Shown one piece after another: positions 7,173 through 16,178 of a stretch of 64,000 nt of DNA. The stretch covers positions 1 through 64,000 of the forward strand of contig PKWL01000114.1 of the NCBI GenBank assembly GCA_003133225.1, read 5' to 3'. The notes beneath the pieces are model-generated. The model made no database searches and was not told where the DNA came from. It saw only the letters and a list, made by a program, of their open reading frames with translations. A program made the translations under genes and the position numbers. Source of the stretch: Janthinobacterium sp. Its GTDB lineage: Bacteria > Pseudomonadota > Gammaproteobacteria > Burkholderiales > Burkholderiaceae_D. Numbering within the stretch: position 1 is the stretch's first letter; every line of letters starts with the position of its first letter.

Positions 7173-9926
7173 ATGAACTTAATGAATTTGAAACATGGCC
7201 TCGCCGCCACCCTGGTAATGTGCTGCATCTCCTGGGTCGTGCCCTCTGCCCAGGTCTGGGCCCAGAGCTTGCCGGCGGGTATCGCCAAGGGCCCGTCGGC
7301 CGAAGGCATCACGGAATACAAGCTGCAAAATGGTTTGAAGGTATTGCTGTTTCCCGACCCGGGCAAGCCGACTGTCACCGTCAACGTGACCTACCTGGTT
7401 GGCTCGCGTCACGAGAATTACGGCGAGACGGGAATGGCGCATTTGCTCGAGCACATGATGTTCAAGGGCGCGCCGAAAAACCACAGCATTCCCAAGCAGT
7501 TTGCCGAGCGCGGCATGGAGTTCAACGGCACCACCACATCTGACCGCACCAATTATTATGAAGTATTCCAGGCCGGCGGCGACAATCTGAAGTGGGCGCT
7601 TGATATGGAAGCGGACCGAATGGTGCATTCCTTCATCGACAAAAAAGATCTTGATTCGGAGATGACAGTGGTGCGCAACGAATTTGAAAGCGGCGAAAAC
7701 GCGCCGTTCGAGGTGCTGCTCAAACGTATGCAAAGCGTGGCCTTCGACTGGCACAGTTACGGCCGAGCGACCATCGGCAACCGCAGCGACATTGAAAACG
7801 TCAAAATTGCCAATCTGAAGGCGTTTTACAAGACTTATTATCAGCCCGATAACGCAGTGCTATTGGTGGCTGGAAAATTCGATGCGGCGCAAACCCTATC
7901 TTGGATCGGCAAGACGTTCGGCGCGATTCCCAAGCCGACGCGCAAGCTGCCGCAATTTTGGACCGTGGAGCCGACCCAAGACGGCGAACGCTCATTTACG
8001 CTGCGCCGCCAGGGCGATATACAGATCGTAGCGCTGGGCTACAAAATCCCGGCTGCGCTGCACGCCGACAGCGACGCTTTGAGCTTCATGTCGGCCATCT
8101 TGGGCGATAGTGCGACAGGCCGTCTGCAGAAGCTACTGGTCGATAGCGGCCAAGCGGTCGAAGTCTTTAGTTTCAGCCAGGCTGGTTATGCGCCGGGCCT
8201 CCAGGTCATCGGCGCCATGGTCAAGAAGGGCGACGCACTCGATCCGGTGCGCGACGCGTTGATCGGCGCGGTCGAGGATTTTGCGAAAAACCCGCCAACG
8301 CCTAAAGAGATGGAACGGGTCCGCCGCAACAATGCCAATAGCATCGAAAAAACCTTGAACGACCCGCAGCGGGTCGGCATTGCCCTGTCTGAGCAGATCG
8401 CACTGGGCGACTGGCGCTTGCTGTTTCAGGGGCGCGACGACCTGGCAAAGGTCACCTCGGCCCAGGTAAGCGCCGCCGCGGCCCATTATCTGACGCGTGA
8501 CAATCGAACCGTCGGCTGTTTTGTGCCCGACGACGCCCCGCGACGTGCCGAGATTCCAGCCGCACCGAGCGCGGCCGAGGTCCTCAAAGGCTTCGTCGGC
8601 AAGCCATCGAACCTAGCGGCCGAGAGCTTCGATCCGAGCCAGGCCAACATCATGGCGCGAACCGAGCTTAGAAGCGTTGGTGGCCTGAAAGTTGCCCTTC
8701 TGACGAAAAAAAACCGCGGCGAGATGGTTTCGGTAAATCTGCGCCTGCACTGGGGTGACGAGAAAAACCTGTTTGGCAAGGATGCGATCCCCGCCCTGAC
8801 GAACGCGATGCTGATGCACGGCACGAGCAAATTTAACCGCGCGCAATTGTCGGACGCCTTTGACGCGCTCAAGATTTCGGGCGGCGTCTATCAGTTCACC
8901 ACCACGCGCAGCAATCTAGCCGAGGCTTTGCGTCTGATCGCGCACGTGCTCAAGGATGCGAGCTTTCCCGCTCCTGAATTCGAGTCCGTGCGCAGGCAAT
9001 GGATTGTCGCTGCCGAAGCGGGCCGCAATGATCCGCAAGAGATGGCAGAGCGCGCTCTGGAGGAGCATTTCAACCTTTACCCGAAAGGTGATATTCGCGC
9101 CAGCTCCAGCCTCGACGAGCAGATTGCGGCGGCCGAAAAAGCCACACTAGATGAGGTGAAGGCCTTCCATCGCGACTTTTTTGGCGCCTCGCAAGGCGAA
9201 CTGGCCATCGTCGGCGACTTTGACGTGGCGGCCATTGGCAAAGTCCTTGAAGAAACGTTTGGCGCGTGGAAGAGCCAGGCGGCGTATGCGCGCATCAAGA
9301 CCGACAATTTTGACGTGGCGCCGCTGCGTCAGCACATCGATACGCAGGACAAGGAAAACGGCGTTTTCGCGGCGCGCCTGAACCTTGACTTGCGCACGGA
9401 CGATGTTGACTATCCGGCGCTGGAACTGGCCAACTATATTTTCGGCGATGGCGGCTTGAAGTCGCGTCTGGTGGACCGGATCCGGCAAAAAGACGGTCTG
9501 TCGTACAGTGTCGGATCGAGCCTTACCGTGAGCGACATCGACCGCGACAGTTCCTTTGGCATCAATGCGATCGCCGCGCCCCAGAATCTGAAAAAGCTCG
9601 AGTTGGCAATCCGGCAGGAACTGGCGCGCGCCCTCAAGGACGGCTTTACCGCCGCGGAAGTGGCAGGCGCCAAATCGGGCATGTTGCAACAGCGTATACA
9701 AAACCGCACCCAAGACGGCGTCTTGGCCAGCGGCTGGACCGGATACCTGTATCTGGGCCGCACCTTCGCGTGGAGCCGCGATTTTGAAGACAAGCTACAG
9801 GCACTCACGTTGGCCCAGGTCAATGCAGCTTTCCGCAAAGTCATTGACCCGGCCAAACTCAGTGTGGTGACGGCGGGTGACCAGGCCAAGGCCGGCGCGC
9901 ATACCGCCGGCTTGGCCAAACCGTGA
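7173..9926 (+). CDS. M16 family zinc metallopeptidase, secreted
   Basis: The 917-residue protein starts with a Sec signal peptide (hydrophobic residues 9-29, likely cleavage after VWA-QS). The N-terminal M16 domain holds the inverse zinc motif HLLEH at residues 90-94, with the third ligand probably Glu170 in VVRNEFESGENAP. A second, catalytically silent M16 half follows (about 500-900), ending with R.RQKDGLSYSVGS. These two-domain enzymes are periplasmic or outer-membrane-associated peptidases of the pitrilysin/insulinase clan. The start is an ATG at 7173, with another at 7182, 70 bases after the intron remnant. The intron therefore sits in the 5' leader region of this gene and may have displaced its original promoter. 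Confidence 0.9.
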   Translation: MNLMNLKHGLAATLVMCCISWVVPSAQVWAQSLPAGIAKGPSAEGITEYKLQNGLKVLLFPDPGKPTVTVNVTYLVGSRHENYGETGMAHLLEHMMFKGAPKNHSIPKQFAERGMEFNGTTTSDRTNYYEVFQAGGDNLKWALDMEADRMVHSFIDKKDLDSEMTVVRNEFESGENAPFEVLLKRMQSVAFDWHSYGRATIGNRSDIENVKIANLKAFYKTYYQPDNAVLLVAGKFDAAQTLSWIGKTFGAIPKPTRKLPQFWTVEPTQDGERSFTLRRQGDIQIVALGYKIPAALHADSDALSFMSAILGDSATGRLQKLLVDSGQAVEVFSFSQAGYAPGLQVIGAMVKKGDALDPVRDALIGAVEDFAKNPPTPKEMERVRRNNANSIEKTLNDPQRVGIALSEQIALGDWRLLFQGRDDLAKVTSAQVSAAAAHYLTRDNRTVGCFVPDDAPRRAEIPAAPSAAEVLKGFVGKPSNLAAESFDPSQANIMARTELRSVGGLKVALLTKKNRGEMVSVNLRLHWGDEKNLFGKDAIPALTNAMLMHGTSKFNRAQLSDAFDALKISGGVYQFTTTRSNLAEALRLIAHVLKDASFPAPEFESVRRQWIVAAEAGRNDPQEMAERALEEHFNLYPKGDIRASSSLDEQIAAAEKATLDEVKAFHRDFFGASQGELAIVGDFDVAAIGKVLEETFGAWKSQAAYARIKTDNFDVAPLRQHIDTQDKENGVFAARLNLDLRTDDVDYPALELANYIFGDGGLKSRLVDRIRQKDGLSYSVGSSLTVSDIDRDSSFGINAIAAPQNLKKLELAIRQELARALKDGFTAAEVAGAKSGMLQQRIQNRTQDGVLASGWTGYLYLGRTFAWSRDFEDKLQALTLAQVNAAFRKVIDPAKLSVVTAGDQAKAGAHTAGLAKP

Positions 9927-10178
9927 TGCGACATCAGCCGTAGTGGTATGCGCCGGATGCGGAACAAGAGGCAGTTTCGGCAAGGCGACAATTTCGGGTC
10001 CGCATTTGCTGGTCTTCGGCCAAGGAGCGGGTCGATGCGCCGCTCCTACGGCCGTTGCGTGCGCATATTTTCTCACGCGGTAAATCTTGCAGCGCGACTT
10101 CACGGCCAGGATCCGTCCGGTTCGTCTGTTAAAGAGTGGACCCGCCTTGCGCTCGACGCCCGCGTACCACCTGTCCGC

Positions 10179-11510
10179 TTACCGTGTTGCTGGAGCGGCG
10201 GCCGGCCGGTTGAGATAATAGATCCAGTAATGCGCCAGGTCGCCCGTGCCATCGATACCTTTGACGTTTTCAAACGCCTTGAGCGCCTCCTCCTTGCGCC
10301 CGGCCATAGCATAGGATTCGCCCAGGCGCATTTTAGCTTCTTCCGGATGCTTCAATTGGCCCTTGCCAAGGCCTTTTTGGATCAGACCGATGCCCTTGTC
10401 GAACTGGTCCATTGCGACATAGGTGTAACCGACGTTGATCAGACCGTTGCCATCCTGGGCTTTTTCCGCTAAAGCCAAGTCGGCCGCGATATTTTTCCCG
10501 TCTCTGGCGGCGCCCCTATTGGCCTGTTCGCGCAATTTTTGGTGACGAGGAGCGTTTGAGCCAGTACCCAATACGTTCGCCGCGTAGCCGGCATCGGCCA
10601 CTTTTTTCGCTTCGCTCGGGAAGCCCGCTTGCAGCGCCAGCTCACCCATGTCGACGTAGTCTGCGGCCGTCATGGCCGCCAGCACCATGCGCTTAAGGCG
10701 ATAGACATCGAGCTGCAGGTGATTCGAGTAGCCCGGTTTGTCCGGCAAGCGGCTTAGCAAATCGGTCCAGTAGTCATCGCTGGGATAATACTGAACCAGT
10801 TTTTCGAGCGCGCTCAGATAGCTTGCCATATCCTTCGTCTTGGAGCTGCTATTGGCCAGTAATTGCAAGTCTTCCAGCGCCGGCTGGTTGCCTGTTTTTT
10901 CATCGATTTGCAGCCCCCCCAGCAGGGCCCGCTTGGCCTGTTCGAACTCGTTGTCAAGATAGTAGGCGCGGACTAAGTAGGGGCGCACCTTGGCGTCATC
11001 GCCGCTTTCGCTTTGATATTGGGTGAACGTGATAATCGCTTTGGGATAATCTTTCGTATTGTATTGGTTTATGCCCAGCGCCAAGATAAAATCGATCCTG
11101 TCGGCCGGTGATAGGCGCCCCGATTCGATCAATGCTTGCAGCGCCGTCACGGCCATGGCGCTGTTGCCCGCGCGAGAAGCGAACGCGGCGCGCGTACGGT
11201 TCAGCACGAACGTTTCATACGGAGTCGGGTTAGGCAGCGCGCCAGCCTGGTCGATGCGGCTTTGCGCTTCAGGGTAGTTTTTGGCGGCCAGAAGCTCCTT
11301 CATGAGGGCAGGGTCGAGCAGCTTGAACATGTCGCGGCGTACTGTTTCGTGCGGCGCCTGCGGCGTAGGCGTCGTCTCCGCAGCTTGGGCCCGGGATGCG
11401 AAACCCGCCACGGCCGGGGCGATGTTGAGGCCGTTGGCGATTAGGCTAAGGCTAAGGCTAAGGCTAAGGCTAAGGCTAAGGCTAAGGCGAGCGAGAGGGT
11501 AATGGCACAT
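10179..11510 (-). CDS. secreted tetratricopeptide-repeat protein
   Basis: The 443-residue product begins MCHYPLARLSLSLSLS at 11510, with AAGGA about 7 bases upstream. The N-terminus is a signal peptide whose hydrophobic core is a run of Leu-Ser dipeptides encoded by a hexanucleotide repeat, with cleavage probably near ASRAQA-AE. The rest is helical with TPR-like pairs, for example PADRIDFILALGINQYNTKD and KVRPYLVRAYYLDNEFEQAK, and a C-terminal pair around LINVGYTYVAMDQFDKGIGL. It is probably a periplasmic scaffolding protein of unknown partner. It is convergent with the M16 peptidase gene. Similar proteins appear common in Oxalobacteraceae, but this was not searched. Confidence 0.75.
   Translation of the reverse strand: MCHYPLARLSLSLSLSLSLSLSLIANGLNIAPAVAGFASRAQAAETTPTPQAPHETVRRDMFKLLDPALMKELLAAKNYPEAQSRIDQAGALPNPTPYETFVLNRTRAAFASRAGNSAMAVTALQALIESGRLSPADRIDFILALGINQYNTKDYPKAIITFTQYQSESGDDAKVRPYLVRAYYLDNEFEQAKRALLGGLQIDEKTGNQPALEDLQLLANSSSKTKDMASYLSALEKLVQYYPSDDYWTDLLSRLPDKPGYSNHLQLDVYRLKRMVLAAMTAADYVDMGELALQAGFPSEAKKVADAGYAANVLGTGSNAPRHQKLREQANRGAARDGKNIAADLALAEKAQDGNGLINVGYTYVAMDQFDKGIGLIQKGLGKGQLKHPEEAKMRLGESYAMAGRKEEALKAFENVKGIDGTGDLAHYWIYYLNRPAAAPATR
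11443..11490 (-). repeat. hexanucleotide tandem repeat in a signal peptide
   Basis: Seven perfect copies of AGGCTA (11443-11484, TAGCCT on the coding strand) and an eighth changed copy lie inside the TPR protein gene. They encode the Leu-Ser run of the signal peptide. A six-base unit changes the peptide by two residues per slip and keeps the frame. Confidence 0.95.
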
Positions 11511-11839
11511 GCTAAATCCTTCAACGAATATGGCGAAAAATCGCAAAGCGCCGCCTTTTTGGCCGTTTCGCTCAACGGCAAGGCTAAAATCTAGCGTCCC
11601 CCATTGTTGCATAAACTGATCTTCGCACCGTTTCCCGCGTGCGCATGTCAGCAGCACGGCCGGCCAGGCAAGGGTTGGGGCGAACGGCCGCTACGGTCCT
11701 GCCGCTATTTTGCACGGCGAGAGTGCCGCGCTCGCCGAAGCCTGTGTCAAATGCGCTGGCGCCCACGATCAGCGACTAAAGCGGCCGAGTTTGGTCATTG
11801 TGGTGGCGCCACGGGCGCGTGGCAGGGTTTGCGTGCCGT
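11511..11839. other. gene-free stretch before the nag operon end
   Basis: No gene was recognised in 329 bases. It holds the 5' leader and promoter of the TPR gene (minus strand) and the 3' end region of the nag operon transcript. No clear -10/-35 pair or U-tract terminator was identified. Confidence 0.4.
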
Positions 11840-12862
11840 CTAATTCGTTCTGGTGACTTTGCTTAAGTTGCGCGGGCGATCCGGGTTTATGCCGCGCGCC
11901 GTCGCCAGCTTGGCCGCCATCACATAGAAGGCCTGCGCGGCAACGATCGGATCCAAGTCCGGCGTGGCTGCGCTCGGCAAGGTCAGGTCGCGTTCGGCAA
12001 CGTCGATCGGCGCGGCCAGCAGCACGCTGGCGCCGCGCTCGCGCATTTCACGCGCCAGTTGCCGCAGGCCGGGTTGGGTCGGCCCGCAGGTGGCGAAAAT
12101 GAGCAGCGGATAACCGTCTTCGATCAGCGCCATCGGGCCATGCTTGATCTCCGCACCGCTGAACGCTTCCGCTTGCAAGGCCGCCGTTTCTTTGAACTTC
12201 AAGGCCGCTTCGAGGGCGATGGAGAAACTAAGGCCGCGCCCGACCACCATGATGTTTTTGGCCGGAGCGAGTACGTCAATGGCGGCCGACCAGTCGCACG
12301 TCGTGGCCGCTTGCAGGGCGTCTGGCAGCGCTGCCAGGGCCCTTAGCAGCGCGGCATCGTTTTGCCATTGTCCAACCAAGCGCGCACTTGCAACCAGACT
12401 GGCGATGAAGCTTTTGGTGGCGGCGATGCTGTGCTCGCGCCCGGCGCGCAGCGGCATTGCCCATTCGGCGGCGCGGGAAAGTGGCGAGTTCATGTCGTTC
12501 ACCAGCGCCACCGTAGTCGCGCCGCCGTCGCGAAAATAGCGCATCGCTTCCACGACGTCGGGACTCTGGCCCGATTGCGAAATGGCGATGGTGAGCGTGT
12601 CGCGCGCCCGCAAAGGCGACTTGTACAGCGTCACCAGCGACATTGGCAGCGATGCGACCACGCGGCCCAGGCGCGCCATGATCAGGTAGGCGCAATAATT
12701 GGCAGCGTGGTCCGAACTGCCGCGGGCCACTGTCAACGCGACCGACAACGATGTGGTCCTCAATTTGTGGCCAAGTTCCGCGTAAGCTTGCGTATCGCTG
12801 GCCAGTTGCAGGGCCACGCAGTCGGCTGCGCCGAGGGCCTCTTTAAGCATCATTGAGGTCAC
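11840..12862 (-). CDS. SIS-domain glucosamine-6-phosphate deaminase (NagB-II type)
   Basis: The 340-residue cytosolic protein has two SIS domains like the isomerase half of GlmS but no glutaminase domain. Visible motifs are ARGSSDHAANYCAYL, then AISQSGQSPDVVEAM (sugar-phosphate binding), then GREHSIAATKSF, and ALKFKETAALQAEAFSGAEIKHGPMAL in the second domain. In a nag operon this architecture is the NagB-II deaminase, which converts glucosamine-6-P to fructose-6-P and ammonia. The start is GTG at 12862, with an ideal AAGGAG 7 bases upstream, overlapping the nagA end by 20 bases. It is the last gene of the operon. Confidence 0.88.
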   Translation of the reverse strand: MTSMMLKEALGAADCVALQLASDTQAYAELGHKLRTTSLSVALTVARGSSDHAANYCAYLIMARLGRVVASLPMSLVTLYKSPLRARDTLTIAISQSGQSPDVVEAMRYFRDGGATTVALVNDMNSPLSRAAEWAMPLRAGREHSIAATKSFIASLVASARLVGQWQNDAALLRALAALPDALQAATTCDWSAAIDVLAPAKNIMVVGRGLSFSIALEAALKFKETAALQAEAFSGAEIKHGPMALIEDGYPLLIFATCGPTQPGLRQLAREMRERGASVLLAAPIDVAERDLTLPSAATPDLDPIVAAQAFYVMAAKLATARGINPDRPRNLSKVTRTN

Positions 12863-13952
12863 AAAATTCTCCTTCGATACAGACGGCTTTGAGTCTTAGG
12901 GCCCGATCGAGCAGCACCAGGTCAGCGTAGCAGCCTTGGGCTAGGCGACCGCGTTCATGCAGGCCTAGAAAATCGGCCGCGTAAGTGGACACGCGGGCCG
13001 AAGCGTCGGCCAGATCGAGTCCGAGGCCAACCAAGTTGCGTAGCGCCTGATCCATGGTTAGCGTGCTGCCGGCCAATGTACCATCGGCGAGGCGCACGCC
13101 GCCCAGGCATTGATGTACGACTTGCCGCCCCAGCCGGTAGGCACCGTCCGGCATGCCGGCGGCGGCGGTCGAATCGGTTACGCAATACAGGCGCGGAATG
13201 GCACGCAAGGCGACCCTGATTGCGCCTGGATGGACGTGCAGCAAATCGGGAATTAATTCGGCGTATTGGGCATGCGCCAGAGCGGCGCCGGCCATGCCCG
13301 GTGCGCGGTGATGCAAGCCGCTCATGGCGTTAAACAGGTGGGTGAAACCGGTCGCGCCATGCGCCAGCGCCGCCACGCCGTCCTCGTAGGATCCCATCGT
13401 GTGGCCGATTTGAACGCGCATGCCGGCCTCGGTCAATGCGCGCACCAGCGTCAGATGGCCTTCGATTTCGGGCGCGATCGTGATCAGCTTCAAGGGCGCA
13501 TATGCGGCCAGCCGTTGCACTTCGGCAAGGGTGGCGACGCTCGTGTAATTCGGCTGTGCTCCCAGTTTTTCGGCGTTAATGAAGGGCCCTTCCAGATGGG
13601 CGCCGAGGACGCGCGCGGCGCTGGGGCGGCGCGCCCCAGCGCCGCCGATGGCGGCCAGCGCGTTTTGTATTTCTGCCGGCGGCGCCGTCATGGTGGTGGC
13701 CAGCATGCTGGTGGTGCCGTGCTGCGCATGCATGGCGGCGATGATATGCACCGCGTCGCCGCCATCCATAATGTCTTTGCCGCCACCTCCGTGCACATGC
13801 AAGTCGATGAAGCCGGGCAAGATGAAATCGTCGACGTTGATGGCCGGATCCACCGTGCTGCCGCTGACAGACTCGATTCGAGCGCCGAATGTGATGGCGC
13901 CATGGACCCAGCCGGTCGGGGTCAGGATATTGCCCTTGATCGAGTGACACAT
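12843..13952 (-). CDS. nagA: N-acetylglucosamine-6-phosphate deacetylase
   Basis: NagA removes the acetyl group of GlcNAc-6-P to give glucosamine-6-P for the next enzyme. The 369-residue amidohydrolase has the metal motif LPGFIDLHVHGGGGKD (His52, His54), HLEGPFIN with the metal-binding Glu, QIGHT, THLFNAM and VTDSTAAAGMPDG with the catalytic Asp. The start ATG overlaps the stop of the GntR gene as TGATG, showing translational coupling. The length is normal. Confidence 0.94.
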   Translation of the reverse strand: MCHSIKGNILTPTGWVHGAITFGARIESVSGSTVDPAINVDDFILPGFIDLHVHGGGGKDIMDGGDAVHIIAAMHAQHGTTSMLATTMTAPPAEIQNALAAIGGAGARRPSAARVLGAHLEGPFINAEKLGAQPNYTSVATLAEVQRLAAYAPLKLITIAPEIEGHLTLVRALTEAGMRVQIGHTMGSYEDGVAALAHGATGFTHLFNAMSGLHHRAPGMAGAALAHAQYAELIPDLLHVHPGAIRVALRAIPRLYCVTDSTAAAGMPDGAYRLGRQVVHQCLGGVRLADGTLAGSTLTMDQALRNLVGLGLDLADASARVSTYAADFLGLHERGRLAQGCYADLVLLDRALRLKAVCIEGEFCDLNDA

Positions 13953-14683
13953 CAGCGCGACTCGGCTACAAATTCAATAAAATCGCTACGCCAGAACGAT
14001 TGCGTCAATTCAACCGCTGCACCATTCTCCAGATAACTAACGCGCGTCATGTGCAGCAATGCCGCGCCCACCTTGACGTTGGTCAGTCTAGCCTGTTCCG
14101 GGCTGGCATTGATGGCGCGGATTTGCTGCAACGCGCGCATTGGCAGCGTGCCGCACGCTTCCAGATAGGCGTACAGCGATCCCGTGACGCGTTGCGGATC
14201 GGCCAAATACAGGGCCGGGATGGTGCTAGTCTGGATCGCCATGACGATGTCGTCGGCCGTGCGCAGGCTTTTCAAGCGGGCCACCGGCGCGTTCGGCGAC
14301 AGGCCCAGCGAGAGTGATTCAAGGGGCTCGGCCAGGCCGGTGCTGCGCTGCAACCAGCGCGAGCCGGCCGTGAAGCCGCGCCGGCGCAGTTCTTCTGAGA
14401 AACTCGTTAGGCGCGACAAGGGCGGCACCCGCTTCGGCGTGATGTAGGTGCCCGAACCGCGCTTGCGGTTCAGCATGCCGCGTTCGCATAACATGTCGAT
14501 GGCCTTGCGCACGCTGACGCGCGAAATCGCCAGCAGGTCGGCCAGCGCGCGCTCTGACGGCAAGGCGTCGTTGCCGCGCCAGTCGCCGGCGGCGATGCCG
14601 GCGGCCAGCTTGTTGGCCACCTGTAGATACAAAGGCGTGTCGTTGCCGGGGTCTGGTTTGAAGTTACTCAAGCGCGTTGGCAT
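13952..14683 (-). CDS. GntR/HutC family transcriptional regulator of the nag operon
   Basis: The protein has an N-terminal winged HTH (about residues 15-80: PLYLQVANKLAAGI..G, LPSERALAD.L.ISRVSVRKA) and a C-terminal UTRA effector domain (about 95-240, with LTSFSEELRRRGF and S..YLENG.AVELTQSFWRSD). This is the DasR/NagR/NagQ layout, whose effectors are GlcN-6-P or GlcNAc-6-P. The ATG at 14683 has AAAGGA about 9 bases upstream and fits better than one at 14719. It overlaps the kinase end by 16 bases. Position inside the operon suggests autoregulation of the nag genes through the repeats upstream of the kinase promoter. Confidence 0.88.
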   Translation of the reverse strand: MPTRLSNFKPDPGNDTPLYLQVANKLAAGIAAGDWRGNDALPSERALADLLAISRVSVRKAIDMLCERGMLNRKRGSGTYITPKRVPPLSRLTSFSEELRRRGFTAGSRWLQRSTGLAEPLESLSLGLSPNAPVARLKSLRTADDIVMAIQTSTIPALYLADPQRVTGSLYAYLEACGTLPMRALQQIRAINASPEQARLTNVKVGAALLHMTRVSYLENGAAVELTQSFWRSDFIEFVAESR

Positions 14684-15570
14684 GGCAGCTGTCCTTTTAT
14701 TTGGTTTTGGATTAACCACAGCGCACCCAGGGCGGAATCGGCGCTAGGCAAGGTGACGCGCTGACGCAGGTCGCCGGGCAGAAATATGGCAAGGGGGGCC
14801 GCCAAGCCGCCACACAAAGCAATCGGCAACCGGCCGGACGGATCGAGCGCGGCGGCGATGGCGGCCAGGTGTTGTCCTGCTTCAATTACGATCGAGTGGG
14901 CCACCTGGTCGCGAGCAGCATGGCTCAACACGAGTGGCGCCAATTGAGCATAACCGGTCTGGTTGGCACGGCCGAGCCAGTCGAACAATGCGTCGCGGTT
15001 CCGGCCGCAAACGTCGCTTAGCGCGCGCGCCAACGGGCTCGCCAACAGGCTCGCATCGGCGCGCCCGTCAATGAGCTGCTGAAAAAAATTGACGGCGCGC
15101 AGGCCGATCCAGGCCCCGCCCCCTTCATCGCCGGATGGGAAGCCCCAGCCACCGACTTCGCGCCGTTGTCCATCGGCTTGCAAGACGGCGCCGACGCTGC
15201 CCGTGCCGACGGCGACGACGGCGCCGGGCTGACCCTGATGGACGCTAAATAGAGTGGTGTCGGCATCACTTTCCAGCGCAATAAATGCGTAGCCGGGATT
15301 TTGCGCGAGCAAGGCGGCGCCCCACTGGCGATTGTGCGCCCCGGCCAGGCCAAGTCCGATGGCAATCGAGCCAAGGGCGGGGCGCAAAATGGCGGCGGCG
15401 GCAAACGCTTGCAACACGGCGGCGTCGATGGCAGCCCAGGCGCTGCCAATGCCGTGCGCTAAGCCGGACGGCCCGGCCCGCCCCTGCGCCAGTTCGGTGC
15501 CGTCACGATGGGCCAGGCGCACCCGGGTGCCGCTGCCACCGCCATCCACGCCTATCAAATAGTCGATCAT
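14668..15570 (-). CDS. N-acetylglucosamine kinase, BadF/BadG ATPase family
   Basis: The 300-residue protein has the ASKHA phosphate-1 motif IGVDGGGSGTRVRL, an adenosine region and the BadF/BadG-type VAVGTGSVGAVLQADG.R.EVGGWGFPSGDEGGGAWIG block. It also contains ALCGGLAAPL. These ATPases include N-acetylglucosamine and glucosamine kinases. As first gene of an operon with NagA and NagB-II, it very likely phosphorylates cytosolic GlcNAc. This implies uptake of unphosphorylated sugar rather than a PTS, and no transporter is in this window. The promoter is at 15642-15670. Confidence 0.85.
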   Translation of the reverse strand: MIDYLIGVDGGGSGTRVRLAHRDGTELAQGRAGPSGLAHGIGSAWAAIDAAVLQAFAAAAILRPALGSIAIGLGLAGAHNRQWGAALLAQNPGYAFIALESDADTTLFSVHQGQPGAVVAVGTGSVGAVLQADGQRREVGGWGFPSGDEGGGAWIGLRAVNFFQQLIDGRADASLLASPLARALSDVCGRNRDALFDWLGRANQTGYAQLAPLVLSHAARDQVAHSIVIEAGQHLAAIAAALDPSGRLPIALCGGLAAPLAIFLPGDLRQRVTLPSADSALGALWLIQNQIKGQLPCQRA

Positions 15571-15641
15571 TTTTGTGCCCGGCCCGGCCTACTTGACATT
15601 ACTCACGGCGTAGCCAGCCAACCAAGACAAGAGTTGGGCGC

Positions 15642-15670
15642 ACTATATGGCTGACAAAACACCTTGTCAA
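15642..15670 (-). promoter_or_regulatory. promoter of the nag operon
   Basis: On the minus strand a perfect -35 TTGACA (15665-15670) and a -10 TATAGT (15642-15647) are spaced by 17 bases, about 70 bases upstream of the kinase start. It is the only strong regulatory signal in the 314-base gap up to the next gene. Confidence 0.75.
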
Positions 15671-15671
15671 C

Positions 15672-15689
15672 TGGTATTTCATTGGTATT
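15672..15689. promoter_or_regulatory. candidate operator direct repeats of the nag operon
   Basis: TGGTATT occurs at 15672-15678 and again at 15683-15689, exactly 11 bases apart (one helical turn), directly abutting the -35 box. An inverted copy GATACCAC lies at 15790-15797. They are candidates for binding by the operon's GntR/HutC regulator or by an activator. The assignment is inferred from position. Confidence 0.5.
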
Positions 15690-15884
15690 GTCCAAAGGGG
15701 GGAGGCGGGATTGCTGTGCCAGCAAATGTTCACGCATTGCGTTGCCAATAGATTATGAAATTTATGACCATATTTTTTTAGACTCGATTGATACCACTTT
15801 GACAGGCCTTGGATAGGCGCCCCTTGCTGGCAACGTCCATCAAGAGTAAAGTCCGCCCTTTACACCTTAGTTGGACTCGGACAG

Positions 15885-16178
15885 ATGAATCACAAGGCAG
15901 CGCAGAATTTGTATTGGGACGATTGGCAACGCGAGGCGCTAGCCGCCGGCGTGGCAGCGGCCTTGGCCAAGCTTGGCATGGAAGTATTACAGGCACATCG
16001 TAAAAATCGCTGGCCGAAGGAATTTCTGGGCAGCGAGGACGATGGACCTCATATGCTAACGATGTGCCTGGATGACCCAGCCGAAACCGAGTTGTTTTTT
16101 ATTGAAAACCTGTACCCCTACGATGCTGCGCGCATCGAGGCAACCCGGGTTCGCCTTGGCTTGCCTTCTAACCGATGA
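15885..16178 (+). CDS. small hypothetical protein
   Basis: The 97-residue protein starts MNHKAAQNLYWDDWQREALA. It is soluble and mixed charge, with an Ala-rich helix near 20-35 and a C-terminal part rich in Asp/Glu, then Arg. No domain was recognised. The reading frame is uninterrupted and its amino acid composition is protein-like, with GC-rich third positions. It is probably a real lineage-specific gene of unknown function. It is divergent from the nag operon, and the ribosome binding site is weak. Confidence 0.6.
   Translation: MNHKAAQNLYWDDWQREALAAGVAAALAKLGMEVLQAHRKNRWPKEFLGSEDDGPHMLTMCLDDPAETELFFIENLYPYDAARIEATRVRLGLPSNR

Noticed and set aside
11443-11490. Telomere-like TTAGCC repeat as a possible structural element
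   Set aside because: It is in frame within a signal peptide and fully explained as a Leu-Ser repeat.
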